From Planctomycetota bacterium (GTDB lineage Bacteria; Planctomycetota; UBA8742; UBA2392): a stretch of DNA of 64,000 bases. The notes under the pieces were generated by a model. That model did not search any database. It was not told where the DNA came from and was given only the letters and a program-made list of their open reading frames with translations. The translations under genes and the position numbers were made by a program. Shown in pieces: positions 30,944-40,524 of this stretch (positions within the stretch are counted from its first letter, which is position 1; every line of letters starts with the position of its first letter). The stretch is from assembly GCA_020638675.1 (NCBI GenBank), contig JACKID010000001.1, positions 2,914,001-2,978,000 on the forward strand, read 5' to 3'.

Positions 30944-32464
30944 ATGAGCGAGCTGCCACACGACCCGATCGATGAGTTGCTGCACCGCGCCCACAACGCG
31001 GCCGAAGGCGCACCGCCCGAATTCATGGGCCGCCTGCGCGCGCGCATGGCCGCGGAGGCAGTCGCCGACAAGCGCGCCAGGCTGATGTACATCCGCGCGG
31101 GGATCGCGGCCGCGGCGGTTATCATTCTCGCGCTGGTGATCGGGCTGAACGTGGAATGGTTCATCCCCCGCCCGCAGCCGGTGCTCGAGCCGGGAACGGC
31201 CGAGGCCACCAACACTGGCGGCAACAGCCCGGCCGTGAACCCGCAGGCGCCGGACATGCGCCCGGAGCCCCAGCCGGAGCCGCAGGGCAACTCCGAGCCC
31301 GCGCCCGAGACACCTGAGCCGAAAGATCCGGCACCTGGCGAAGAGCCAAAGCCGGAGCCCGAGAAGCCCGAAAACGTCGTGGACAAGCCCGCGCCCGAGA
31401 CGCCGGAGCTCAAGGAGCCGACGCCGGAGCAGCCCGAGCCAAACAAGCCGGACGACACCGTAGAAGAGCCCAAGCCGGTTGAGCCGAAAGAGCCCGAGGG
31501 CACCGAGGTTAAGCCGGAACAGCCGAAGGCGAACGCCATCCTCGCCAGCGTGATCGGAACGACGAAGCTACGCGTGCGCTACGACGGCGAGGCGTGGCAC
31601 GACTACGTCGATGAGCCGCTGCGCGACGGGGCAAGACTCAGCGCGGGACGAGAACCGGTGGCATTGAACCTGGTCGACGGCGGGCTGGCGTACTTCGACG
31701 GCGAGTTGCGCATAGCCATGGAAGGCGAGAGCCTCGTCTTCAGCATCACCAGCGACAATCTCTACATCGACAACCTCGAAACCGGGCGCGAGATCAAGAT
31801 TGTAGCGGAACGCTACACGGCCGGGATGATGGATGCCGTTGCGGCCTTCTTTCTCGAGCGCAGCGAGTTTGTCGCCGCCGCGCTGGTCGGTACCGCCAGC
31901 CTGGGTGGCGAGGGAATCCAGTCGGGTTACTCTCGCCGCGCAACTTCGCACGGCATCGGCAACGAGAGAGCGTTCAAGGGCGATCGCTTCCTGAAGGACC
32001 TGCCCGAGCGGGTGCTGCTGCGCGAAGATTTCGATGAGCCGCCGCCCGGCGGCATGTACGGCGAAGGCGAGCGCCTTGAGAACGGCGTCGCGGTCATGGA
32101 CAAGGCGCCGCGCTACATCGCCTTCCGCTACAACCCGACGCTGACCGTGGTGCCGGGGATGGTGCTGCGCATTCGCTATCGGACGACCGACGTGAACAAG
32201 CTCGAGTTGGAGCTGTTCACAATGGTCGGCCTGAAGCTGCTGAAGAAGAACAAGGAAACGCTCTACAAACGCGTGTTCACGCCGGCCAAGAACGGCGAGT
32301 GGCAGGAGATCGAGTTCGAGGTCGCCAAGATCGCCGACAACGCGGACCCGGAGAACTTCCCGACGCACGGCGAGCTGCTGCGCAACTTCAAGCTGCACTT
32401 CGCGGGCGGTGACAAGGCGAAGCTCGAGATCGACTCCGTCGAATTCGTGCGCGTGCAGAACTAG
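30944..32464 (+). CDS. FecR-like transmembrane regulator with Pro/Glu-rich linker (module 1)
   Basis: 506 residues. A short cytoplasmic part with PIDELLHRAHNAAEGAPPEF is followed by a membrane helix (about 48-70). A roughly 110-residue linker made of Pro-Glu-Lys repeats extends to about 185. A FecR-like beta domain (about 190-290, RLSAGREPVALNLVDGGLAYFDGEL) follows, then a beta-sandwich tail ending IDSVEFVRVQN. The layout matches the protein at 53870-55399. It probably acts as anti-sigma factor for the sigma factor just upstream. Its stop shares the CTAG tetranucleotide with the stop of rsmJ. Confidence 0.78.
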   Translation: MSELPHDPIDELLHRAHNAAEGAPPEFMGRLRARMAAEAVADKRARLMYIRAGIAAAAVIILALVIGLNVEWFIPRPQPVLEPGTAEATNTGGNSPAVNPQAPDMRPEPQPEPQGNSEPAPETPEPKDPAPGEEPKPEPEKPENVVDKPAPETPELKEPTPEQPEPNKPDDTVEEPKPVEPKEPEGTEVKPEQPKANAILASVIGTTKLRVRYDGEAWHDYVDEPLRDGARLSAGREPVALNLVDGGLAYFDGELRIAMEGESLVFSITSDNLYIDNLETGREIKIVAERYTAGMMDAVAAFFLERSEFVAAALVGTASLGGEGIQSGYSRRATSHGIGNERAFKGDRFLKDLPERVLLREDFDEPPPGGMYGEGERLENGVAVMDKAPRYIAFRYNPTLTVVPGMVLRIRYRTTDVNKLELELFTMVGLKLLKKNKETLYKRVFTPAKNGEWQEIEFEVAKIADNADPENFPTHGELLRNFKLHFAGGDKAKLEIDSVEFVRVQN

Positions 32465-33144
32465 ACGACGTACACGTCAAAGCGCACGGTCTTTCCTTCA
32501 ATCTTGTGGTTCGGCGGCGCGAGTTCCGGCGCGTGCACCGGGCGCTTGACGACCACCCGCTTGCCGGCGCAACTCATGGCCGCCGCAAACAGCGCGTCCG
32601 CATCGTCGGCACCGAGCAACTCCTGCATGTACTGCATCTCCTTCTTCACGGCCGCGCTTTTGCGCCGCTCCGGGAACATGGGGTCGAGGTATACGACGTC
32701 CGGGCGATCAGCATCCGCAAGGGCAGCCATGTACTCGCAAGCGTCTCCCGTGACCAGTTCGAGCGCGGACCCGGCACGCTCCAGTCCATCGCGAAGCAGC
32801 GCCGCAATTACCGGCGACCGCTCCACGGCGATCACGCGGCACCCCAGTGCGGCAAGCGTGCAGGCGTCACGGCCCAACCCGGCCGTTGCGTCCAGCACGA
32901 ATGGGCGAGCATCGCCCTTCACGCCGACGGCCCTGGCCAGCGGAAGCTGTCGCCCGGCATCGCGTCGCCGTGCCGCGTCGTGGGATCCGAAGTCGACGTA
33001 AATTGGTCCGGGCGCGCCCTCGCGCGTGTCGCGCAACTGCAGTCGCCCGTTCGCGTGCTCCAGTACGAAGTCGGACTGCGTATCGAGCGGCAGCCCCAGC
33101 GCCTGCGCCAGCTCGGGCTCGGCCGCGCCGATGCGGGGATTCAT
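32461..33144 (-). CDS. rsmJ: 16S rRNA (guanine-N2)-methyltransferase RsmJ-like
   Basis: A Rossmann-fold SAM-dependent methyltransferase of 227 residues. LDATAGLGRDACTLAALGCRV is the SAM-binding motif of the RsmJ/YhiQ family; ERSPVIAALLRDGL, YLDPMFPERRKSAAVKKEM and the C-terminal HKIEGKTVRFDVYVV are further family signatures. RsmJ methylates G1516 of 16S rRNA in E. coli. The ATG overlaps the stop of the upstream TPR lipoprotein gene by 4 bp (ATGA), so they are translationally coupled. Confidence 0.88.
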   Translation of the reverse strand: MNPRIGAAEPELAQALGLPLDTQSDFVLEHANGRLQLRDTREGAPGPIYVDFGSHDAARRRDAGRQLPLARAVGVKGDARPFVLDATAGLGRDACTLAALGCRVIAVERSPVIAALLRDGLERAGSALELVTGDACEYMAALADADRPDVVYLDPMFPERRKSAAVKKEMQYMQELLGADDADALFAAAMSCAGKRVVVKRPVHAPELAPPNHKIEGKTVRFDVYVV

Positions 33145-33974
33145 TTGTGCTCCGCCAGCTGCTTCAGGGCTTCTTCGTAATCGCCGCGCTTGATCGGGTT
33201 GGTGGTCTTGGCGGCCGCGACCTGGAAGTCGTTCTCGGCATCTTCCAGCCGATTGAGCTTGAAATTGGAGTACGCGCGCCAGCCATAGGCCTCGTAGCCC
33301 GTTACGCCTTCGTCGATCAGCCTGGTGTAGGTGGCGACGGCCTTCTCGTACTCGGCGCCGAAGAACTCTGACTGTCCGCGCCAGCTCAACGCTTCGTAGT
33401 GGGCCGCGCCTGAAGTCAGGTTCGCGGCGGCGTCGAATGCCTCGGCGGCGGCGTCATAGATCGCGCCCTCGAAGCGGACCTTGCCCAACTGCATGGTCAG
33501 CTCGTAGCTGTCCGGCGAGATCTCGATGCCGCGCCTGGCCGCCTTCTCGGCCTCTTCCAGCTTGCCCGCCTGCTGGTACTTGGCGACGAGCTTCAGCGCG
33601 CAACCGACCGCGGCGCTGAGCACCCGACGCTGGTCCTTGCCGTCAAAGCGCTCGCCTGCCCGGGCGTAGCTCTCCATCGCGTCGTCGTAGCGCCCCAGGT
33701 TCTCATAGATGAAGCCAAGCTGGTCATGGACCGTCGGCTCGTCGGGTGCGAGTTTCACAGCCTGCTCGGCGAGCTCGGCCGCGCCCGTGTTATCGCCATC
33801 GGTGATCAGCTTTGCCGCGCGGTCGCGCAGCTCAATCGCCCGGCGGCGATCCTTGAGTACGGTGTCCACCACGTCGGCCTGATTTGCCGCAGGGGACGGC
33901 TCAGGCTTGTGCTCGTTTCCGCCGCCGCAGCCCGCGACGCAGAGAGGCAACATCAGAAGGGCGCGTTTCCACAT
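33141..33974 (-). CDS. TPR-repeat lipoprotein
   Basis: The N-terminus MLPLCVAGCGGGNEHK has a lipobox with Cys at residue 16. TPR-type helical pairs follow (for example AAELAEQAVKLAPDEPTVHD and YDDAMESYARAGERFDG) over about residues 45-270. It is probably anchored to a membrane and acts as a protein-interaction scaffold. It is coupled to rsmJ by a 4-bp overlap, which suggests co-expression rather than shared function. Confidence 0.82.
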   Translation of the reverse strand: MWKRALLMLPLCVAGCGGGNEHKPEPSPAANQADVVDTVLKDRRRAIELRDRAAKLITDGDNTGAAELAEQAVKLAPDEPTVHDQLGFIYENLGRYDDAMESYARAGERFDGKDQRRVLSAAVGCALKLVAKYQQAGKLEEAEKAARRGIEISPDSYELTMQLGKVRFEGAIYDAAAEAFDAAANLTSGAAHYEALSWRGQSEFFGAEYEKAVATYTRLIDEGVTGYEAYGWRAYSNFKLNRLEDAENDFQVAAAKTTNPIKRGDYEEALKQLAEHK

Positions 33975-34012
33975 GCCGTTTGTTTAGCACGTAACGTGCC
34001 GAACCCGAAGAA

Positions 34013-35290
34013 CTAGAAGAGTTTGAGCTCCCTCGCGCGGCGCTCGAGCTCGTCCTGGAACTTCGGATGCGCGATGCGGATCAAAGCCCTCGCGCGCTCG
34101 TGGATCCCTTTGGCGTAAAGGTCCGCCACGCCGTACTCCGTCACTACGTAATGCACGTCCCCGCGTGAAGTCACCACGCCGGCGCCTTCCATCAGCGTCG
34201 GTACGATCCGGCTGATCTCGCCGCCCTTGGCCGTGCTGGGCAGCGCGATGACCGGACGCCCACCCTTCGAGCGCGCCGCGCCGCGCATGAAGTCCACCTG
34301 CCCGCCGATGCCCGAGTACGGGCGCGAACCGACCGAGTCCGAGTTGACTTGACCCGTCAAGTCAACCTGGATCGCGCTGTTGACCGCAACCATGCGGTCG
34401 TTGCGCGAAATGTTGAACGGGTCGTTCACGAACTCGTTGCCGTAGCTCTCGACGAACGGGTTGTCGTCGACGAAGTCATACAGCGCGCGCGTGCCCATTA
34501 CGAAGCTGCAGATGATCTTGTCCGGGTGGTAGTTCTTGCGCGAGCAATCAATCGCGCCGGCCTGCACCAGGTCAACGATGCCGTCGCTGAGCATCTCCGT
34601 GTGCACGCCCAGATGGGTGTGGTTGCGAAGTTCGCGCAGCACGGCGTTCGGAATCGTGCCGATGCCGAGCTGCAGGCAATCTCCGTCGTCGATCAGCCCG
34701 GCGACGTGCCGCCCGATTGCCGCGCTGGTCTCATCGATCGGCTCCGGGTGCAGCTCCGGAAGCGGATAGTCCGCCTGCACCGCACAGTGCAGCTTGTCCA
34801 CGTGGATGATCGTATTCCCCCACGTGCGCGGCATGTTCGGATTGATCTCGGCCACAACGTGCCTCGCATGGCGAATCGCGCTGACAACGACGTCGGCCGC
34901 GACACCCACCGTGCAATAGCCGTGCTTGTCCGGCGGGCTGAGTTGCACCAGCGCCCAGTCCAGCGGCAGGCGTTCGGCAAACAGCGCCGGGATCTCGCCG
35001 AGGAAGATCGGCATGAAATCGGCGCGGCCCTCCTGCACGGCCGAGCGGACGTTGTGCCCGATGAAGAAGGCCGTGTGGCGGAAGCTCTCCGCGTACTCGG
35101 GCGCAACGTACGGCGCGTTGCCGAGCGTCAGGATGTGCAGGACGTTGACGTCCCGCAGCTCGGGGGCGCGTGCCGTCATGGCGTCCACCAGCACACTCGG
35201 CTCAGCGGCGCCGCTGCCGATGAATACCCGATCACCGGACTGGATTCCGGCAACGGCGTCGCCTGCACTCACGAAATTCAACTCGCCCAT
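34013..35290 (-). CDS. Acetyl-CoA hydrolase/4-hydroxybutyrate CoA-transferase family protein
   Basis: A 425-residue CoA-transferase of the Cat1/4-hydroxybutyrate family. The catalytic Glu is in GVHTEMLSDGIVDL. SRPYSGIGGQVDFMRGAARS and SRGDVHYVVTEYGVADLYAK are conserved CoA-site segments. It moves CoA between acetyl-CoA and a carboxylate, or hydrolyses acetyl-CoA. The start is the ATG at 35290; no clear ribosome site is seen, so a short-leader or leaderless message is possible. A 24-bp near-perfect palindrome lies inside the gene at 34343-34366. Confidence 0.87.
   Translation of the reverse strand: MGELNFVSAGDAVAGIQSGDRVFIGSGAAEPSVLVDAMTARAPELRDVNVLHILTLGNAPYVAPEYAESFRHTAFFIGHNVRSAVQEGRADFMPIFLGEIPALFAERLPLDWALVQLSPPDKHGYCTVGVAADVVVSAIRHARHVVAEINPNMPRTWGNTIIHVDKLHCAVQADYPLPELHPEPIDETSAAIGRHVAGLIDDGDCLQLGIGTIPNAVLRELRNHTHLGVHTEMLSDGIVDLVQAGAIDCSRKNYHPDKIICSFVMGTRALYDFVDDNPFVESYGNEFVNDPFNISRNDRMVAVNSAIQVDLTGQVNSDSVGSRPYSGIGGQVDFMRGAARSKGGRPVIALPSTAKGGEISRIVPTLMEGAGVVTSRGDVHYVVTEYGVADLYAKGIHERARALIRIAHPKFQDELERRARELKLF
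34343..34366. repeat. TTGACnnGTCAA palindrome, copy 3, within a 24-bp inverted repeat
   Basis: The core TTGACCCGTCAA at 34349-34360 is extended on both sides to 11-bp arms (GTTGACTTGAC and its complement) around CC. It lies inside the CoA-transferase gene and forces the codons TTG and CAA, unusual in this GC-biased gene. Confidence 0.75.
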
Positions 35291-35508
35291 ATACGCGATA
35301 GTAGTTGCACCGCGGCGCCTCATCCATTTCCAAACCACCCCGCGAGGTTACGCCTGTGTGACGCGGTGGTACCCGGCCCACGCGAAAAGTGCGCGAAATC
35401 GGCCTTATCGCACATGGCACGCCGGTTGCTCATGCGGGGGCAGAGGACAGCTGCCGCGCCCCTGAGGAGAGGCGCAGGGGCTGACGGCACAAAATTGGAG
35501 GAGGGGTC

Positions 35509-37467
35509 ATGAAATCCACACTGTGGTTAGGGTCGCTCTGTGCCGCTGCAGTCCTGTTGACTGCGTGCGGAGGCAGCGACTTCAGGTATTCCGGGGGACC
35601 ATCCTCGGCATACAACTCGGCCGGAATCACTGGCAACGGCGGATCCGCCCCGCTGGCCAACTGGCAGATGACCGAGAACGCGGTCGTCACCGGCGGGTTG
35701 GTCGAGCAGGTGCCTGCCCTGTACGACACGTTCAACGGGCAGATCGCCCTGGCACACCTGGGCGTCAGCAATGTTACGCGCGGCTACGAATTCACCACGC
35801 CCGCCAACGTCCCGTTCAGTTTCAACGTAATCGCACGCGAGCTGAGCAACAGCGGGCTGGTCTCGGTGAAGGCCGGCGACGCGGCCAGTGCCAACGCCGA
35901 GAGCATCCAGAACGCCGGCATCGTGCTGGACGCGCCGGAGCTGTCGTATGGCGGCAGCTGGTGGAACAGCTTTGGCGACGGGGTCTTGACCATGAACGTT
36001 CACGGGAAAATCAGTGCAACGCGTGTGCTGGTCTTCCAGACGACTACCACGGCAGGCGCGGAAGTGATTGCCGTGCGCCTGAAGATCGGCGGCTACAGCG
36101 GGATCAACGTCGGCGTGAACCCCGGCGGCGCGGCCAGCGTCCTGTCACGCACCACGATCTACTCGAGCAACAAGGATGGCTTCGGGCTTCCGGCAATCGC
36201 CGTTTCCGGCAACGAATACAGCTGCACTTCCTACGACGGCGACTACTACCAGGGCCGTTTGCGCACGTGGCTGCAGTACAACGACCAGACCGGCGTGGTC
36301 ACCGGCGGCGAAGCCACGTCTGTGTCGCCTGACAGCGGCAGCTGGCGCGACCAGGAGATCACCGCCCTGAACAACGTGCTGGCCGTGGCCTACACCGGCA
36401 ACAACCAGGTGCAGGTCGAGATCAGCCTTGACCGCGGCGCATCGTTTGGGTCGGCGGTCGTGTTGAACGAATCCACTACGGCAACCGTGGGCTCCCAGCG
36501 CCTGGTGCAGATCGAGATCGCGCCGGACTACACCATGGCGGTCGCCTACTGGCGGCTGGCGCAAAGCGGCTCGGCGTACCAGTCGCAGCTTTGTGTCGCC
36601 GAGGCATCCCCCACCGGATTCGATGCGAACAACACCCCCACCGGCTACTCGTTCGCCGCGCCCTGGATCGTGCATACTGCCACCAGCGCGGTCGTCCCCG
36701 TGGTCATGGACCTTGAGTACAGCAGCGCCGGCGACCTCGTCGTGGGCTATGCCTACAACCAGTGGTCCGCGGGCTCGATGACCCTGTCCTGCCGTTGCGC
36801 CACGCGCCTCAGCACCGGCACGATTTACGACTACCTGATTGATTCCGAAAGCTTCACCTGGGGCTGCGACCCCAGCGTCTCCATCATCGGCAGCGGCGTC
36901 ACCATGCGCATTTTCTACGCCTATGAGTTCTCGGCCGGCGTTCGCGTTGTCGAGCTGGTGAATTTTGGCGCGGCGCCCATCTCTGCCAGCAACGCGGCAA
37001 CCGTCGGGATCACCGGTGCGTATGCGCCCAGCGTTCATGCCCGCATGCAGAACGGGCAGCTCCGCCTGGACCTGCTGTACCTGTCACCCGGCGGCTACGG
37101 GACTTCGCTCAGCCGCATGCACTTCGACGATTGGGACGGCAGCAGCGGTTTCACGACCGACGAGCTGTTCACCAGCACCACGCAGACCGGCGGCACTTCG
37201 TACAACGGATACGCTGGAATGCTGATCAACACGGTTGCCTTCATGGGCTACGACGCGGTCACCGACGGCGACGACGTGGCGCTGGTCCTGCACACCAAGA
37301 CCGTTGACGTATACGCCGGCGTTGGTCTACCGCAGAGCGCGCCGCCGTCATCAGCGCCGACCTATTACGGAAGCGGAACAACCGTGCTGCTGCCCGGCAT
37401 GACCGGCAGCGTGCCTGCACCAAACGCCAGTCACCCACACCAGCTCGAAGTCATCGTACTGGACTAG
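35509..37467 (+). CDS. Large secreted lipoprotein of unknown function
   Basis: 652 residues. The signal SLCAAAVLLTACGGSD ends in a lipobox Cys. The mature part is rich in Gly, Ser, Thr and Tyr, with many short beta strands, regularly placed aromatic residues and SxDxGxSF-like pieces (SLDRGASFGSAV) reminiscent of sialidase/Asp-box propellers. GGAGGAGG precedes the ATG. It has its own terminator. I do not recognise a specific family. Confidence 0.72.
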   Translation: MKSTLWLGSLCAAAVLLTACGGSDFRYSGGPSSAYNSAGITGNGGSAPLANWQMTENAVVTGGLVEQVPALYDTFNGQIALAHLGVSNVTRGYEFTTPANVPFSFNVIARELSNSGLVSVKAGDAASANAESIQNAGIVLDAPELSYGGSWWNSFGDGVLTMNVHGKISATRVLVFQTTTTAGAEVIAVRLKIGGYSGINVGVNPGGAASVLSRTTIYSSNKDGFGLPAIAVSGNEYSCTSYDGDYYQGRLRTWLQYNDQTGVVTGGEATSVSPDSGSWRDQEITALNNVLAVAYTGNNQVQVEISLDRGASFGSAVVLNESTTATVGSQRLVQIEIAPDYTMAVAYWRLAQSGSAYQSQLCVAEASPTGFDANNTPTGYSFAAPWIVHTATSAVVPVVMDLEYSSAGDLVVGYAYNQWSAGSMTLSCRCATRLSTGTIYDYLIDSESFTWGCDPSVSIIGSGVTMRIFYAYEFSAGVRVVELVNFGAAPISASNAATVGITGAYAPSVHARMQNGQLRLDLLYLSPGGYGTSLSRMHFDDWDGSSGFTTDELFTSTTQTGGTSYNGYAGMLINTVAFMGYDAVTDGDDVALVLHTKTVDVYAGVGLPQSAPPSSAPTYYGSGTTVLLPGMTGSVPAPNASHPHQLEVIVLD

Positions 37468-37476
37468 GACACCGCA

Positions 37477-37506
37477 ACGGGGCGGACGCAGATGCGTCCG
37501 CCCCGT
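37477..37506. terminator. Intrinsic terminator hairpin
   Basis: Perfect 14-bp stem ACGGGGCGGACGCA with a GA loop, followed by CTACATTT, between two convergent genes. Confidence 0.8.
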
Positions 37507-38604
37507 CTACATTTCCGCGGCGATGCGCTGGGCATACAGCGGTGTCAGCGCGACGCCCATGCCGCCGAAGCCTGCGACGACTTCCGTTTGTGCGTCGATC
37601 TTCCGGCGCGGCGAGCCGCCCAGGTGGCCGCCGCCGGGGAAGCCCATCACGCCGGCCCAGTGATATTCGGTCTTCCAGTCGCTGTGCCCAAGCACCGCTG
37701 CGGCTTGCTGCTCCAACCACTCTCTCACGTGCACTGTCGGGCGCAGCTCGGATGTGCCGGTCTCGCCGGGGAAGCGGTTGCGCCCGCCGCCGATCAGCAG
37801 TCGCCCGTCTACGAAGCGGAAGTAGTCGTAGCCGTGGTTGATGTAGCCCAGCGCGCGTGTGGTGGCGGTCTCCACCGGGCTGGTCACGATCACCTGCCCG
37901 CGCCCCGGAACGACTTCACTTGAAGAAAACAGCTCGGTGGCGAAAGCGTTGGTGCAGAGGAAGGCCCGGTTGTACCGCATGCGGACGGTGGTGCCTGCGA
38001 CCTCCAACTCGGCCTCTCCGCGTGCCACGGAGTTCGCCTTCACGCCGAACGCAAAACGAACGCCCTCGGCGGCCTGCTGCAAACGCTGCATCAACTTGAC
38101 CGGGTGCACACCGCCGTCGGGCGTGTTGAAATAGGCTTCGCGCTCGCGCCCGCCGAGGGTTGCCGGTCTCAGCGTGTACACACGCTCGTCGGCGGCTGCG
38201 TTCAGCTGGCCCATCAGGTCGCGCCCGGCGTCCGTCACGTCGTCGTAGTCGACCGAGCCGCAGGGGTCTACCTCAAGATCGGGAAACTCCCGCCGCGCGA
38301 TCGCGAGCCCCTGGCGGCGCTCAAGAAATGTCCCGATGACGCGGTCGAAGCCGGCCGTCTCGACGTCCGCCAGCATTTCGCTGATCTGGCCGCACGTGAG
38401 GAAGCCCGCGTTTCGGCTGCTGGCGCCGTAGCCGAAGCCGTCGCGCTCGACGACCTGCACGTCGCGGCCGCGCAGGAAGTACGCCAGCCAGCGCCCCATG
38501 AACCCGGCGCCGACAATCAGCACATCGACCTGCTTCGCCAGCTCGCCCGATGGCGGCGCGGGCGTCATGTCAGCTTCCCAATAGCTTGGATGGCGGGTGG
38601 ACAT
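37507..38604 (-). CDS. FAD-dependent oxidoreductase (DAO family)
   Basis: 365 residues with the dinucleotide-binding motif VDVLIVGAGFMGRWLAYFL and a D-amino-acid-oxidase-like fold; GASSRNAGFLTCG is typical of this family. The N-terminus MSTRHPSYWEA, before the Rossmann fold, is common in amine-oxidising DAO relatives, and this sets the start at 38604. FGGMGVALTPLYAQRI is the C-terminal FAD motif. It probably oxidises an amine or amino acid. It is divergent from the map gene. Confidence 0.85.
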   Translation of the reverse strand: MSTRHPSYWEADMTPAPPSGELAKQVDVLIVGAGFMGRWLAYFLRGRDVQVVERDGFGYGASSRNAGFLTCGQISEMLADVETAGFDRVIGTFLERRQGLAIARREFPDLEVDPCGSVDYDDVTDAGRDLMGQLNAAADERVYTLRPATLGGREREAYFNTPDGGVHPVKLMQRLQQAAEGVRFAFGVKANSVARGEAELEVAGTTVRMRYNRAFLCTNAFATELFSSSEVVPGRGQVIVTSPVETATTRALGYINHGYDYFRFVDGRLLIGGGRNRFPGETGTSELRPTVHVREWLEQQAAAVLGHSDWKTEYHWAGVMGFPGGGHLGGSPRRKIDAQTEVVAGFGGMGVALTPLYAQRIAAEM

Positions 38605-38701
38605 GACTGCAGGTTGCAAAACCCGCGACGATCCCGCCAGCCGAGTTCTGGCATGCCGCGCGCCCAGCGCTACAGTAGAAGGCGAGGAAGCATGAGGAAG
38701 C

Positions 38702-39642
<941 letters not shown>

Positions 39643-39646
<4 letters not shown>

Positions 39647-40476
39647 GCCGTCTCCAACTCCACGGCACCCCTGGGCGCGGGGAAGGCCTTGTCCAGTTCC
39701 TTGAGGTCTTTGTCGGTCAGCACGATGTCGGCGGCTGCCGCATTCTGCTGCACGCGCTCAAAGTGGCTGGACTTCGGGATCGTAATGAAACCCTCGTTGC
39801 GCACGCTCCAGGCCAGTGCGATTGCAGCCGGCGTGAACCCGTGGCGTTTCGCCACTTTCAACAGCTGCTTCGGCTGCTGCAGGCGGCCTTTGTCCAGCGG
39901 CGAGTAGGCCGTGATCAGCACCCCGCGCTCACGGCACCAGGGCTGCATGTCGTACTCGATGCCGCGGCGTTGCAGGTTGTAAAGAACCTGGTTCGTCGCG
40001 TTCTCGCCGGGCGCGATGCGCTCACATTCTTCCAGCTGGTCCATGCGCAGGTTGCTGACGCCCCAGTAGCGGATCTTGCCGGCATCGCGCAGTTGCTGGA
40101 ACGCGGCAATCGTGTCGGCCAGCGGATGCGCGCCGGGCCAGTGCAGCAGGTACAGGTCGATCGCCTCGACGCCCAGACGCTTGAGGCTGCGCTCGCACGC
40201 CTGCACCGTGCCTTCGCGCGAGGCGTTTTCCGGCATCACCTTGCTGGTGAGAAACACGTCGTCCCGGCAGCCTTCAATCGCCTCGGCGACGACTTCTTCC
40301 GCGCCGCCGGAGCCGTACATCTCGGCCGTGTCGATGTGGGTCATCTCGAGCTCGATGCCGAGCCGAAGCGCGCGCACTTCGTCGCCGCGCGTGGCTGCGT
40401 TGACACCCATTTCCCAGGTGCCCTGGCCGATGACGGGAAGCTTTTCCTTGATGCGCCCAAAGGTCGTATATCGCAT
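39643..40476 (-). CDS. Aldo-keto reductase
   Basis: A 277-residue TIM-barrel oxidoreductase. The catalytic tetrad is visible: Asp and Tyr in HIDTAEMYGSGGAEE, Lys in FLTSKVMPEN and His in YLLHWPG. IPKSSHFERVQQNAAA is the NADP-binding signature near the C-terminus. It reduces aldehydes or ketones with NADPH; the substrate is not predictable. It is in the same direction as the spermidine-synthase-like gene but 48 bp downstream of it. Confidence 0.88.
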
Positions 40477-40524
40477 GGGCGCAACATAGCGCCGCGCGCG
40501 AACAGGACCAGTCAGTACCCGCGG

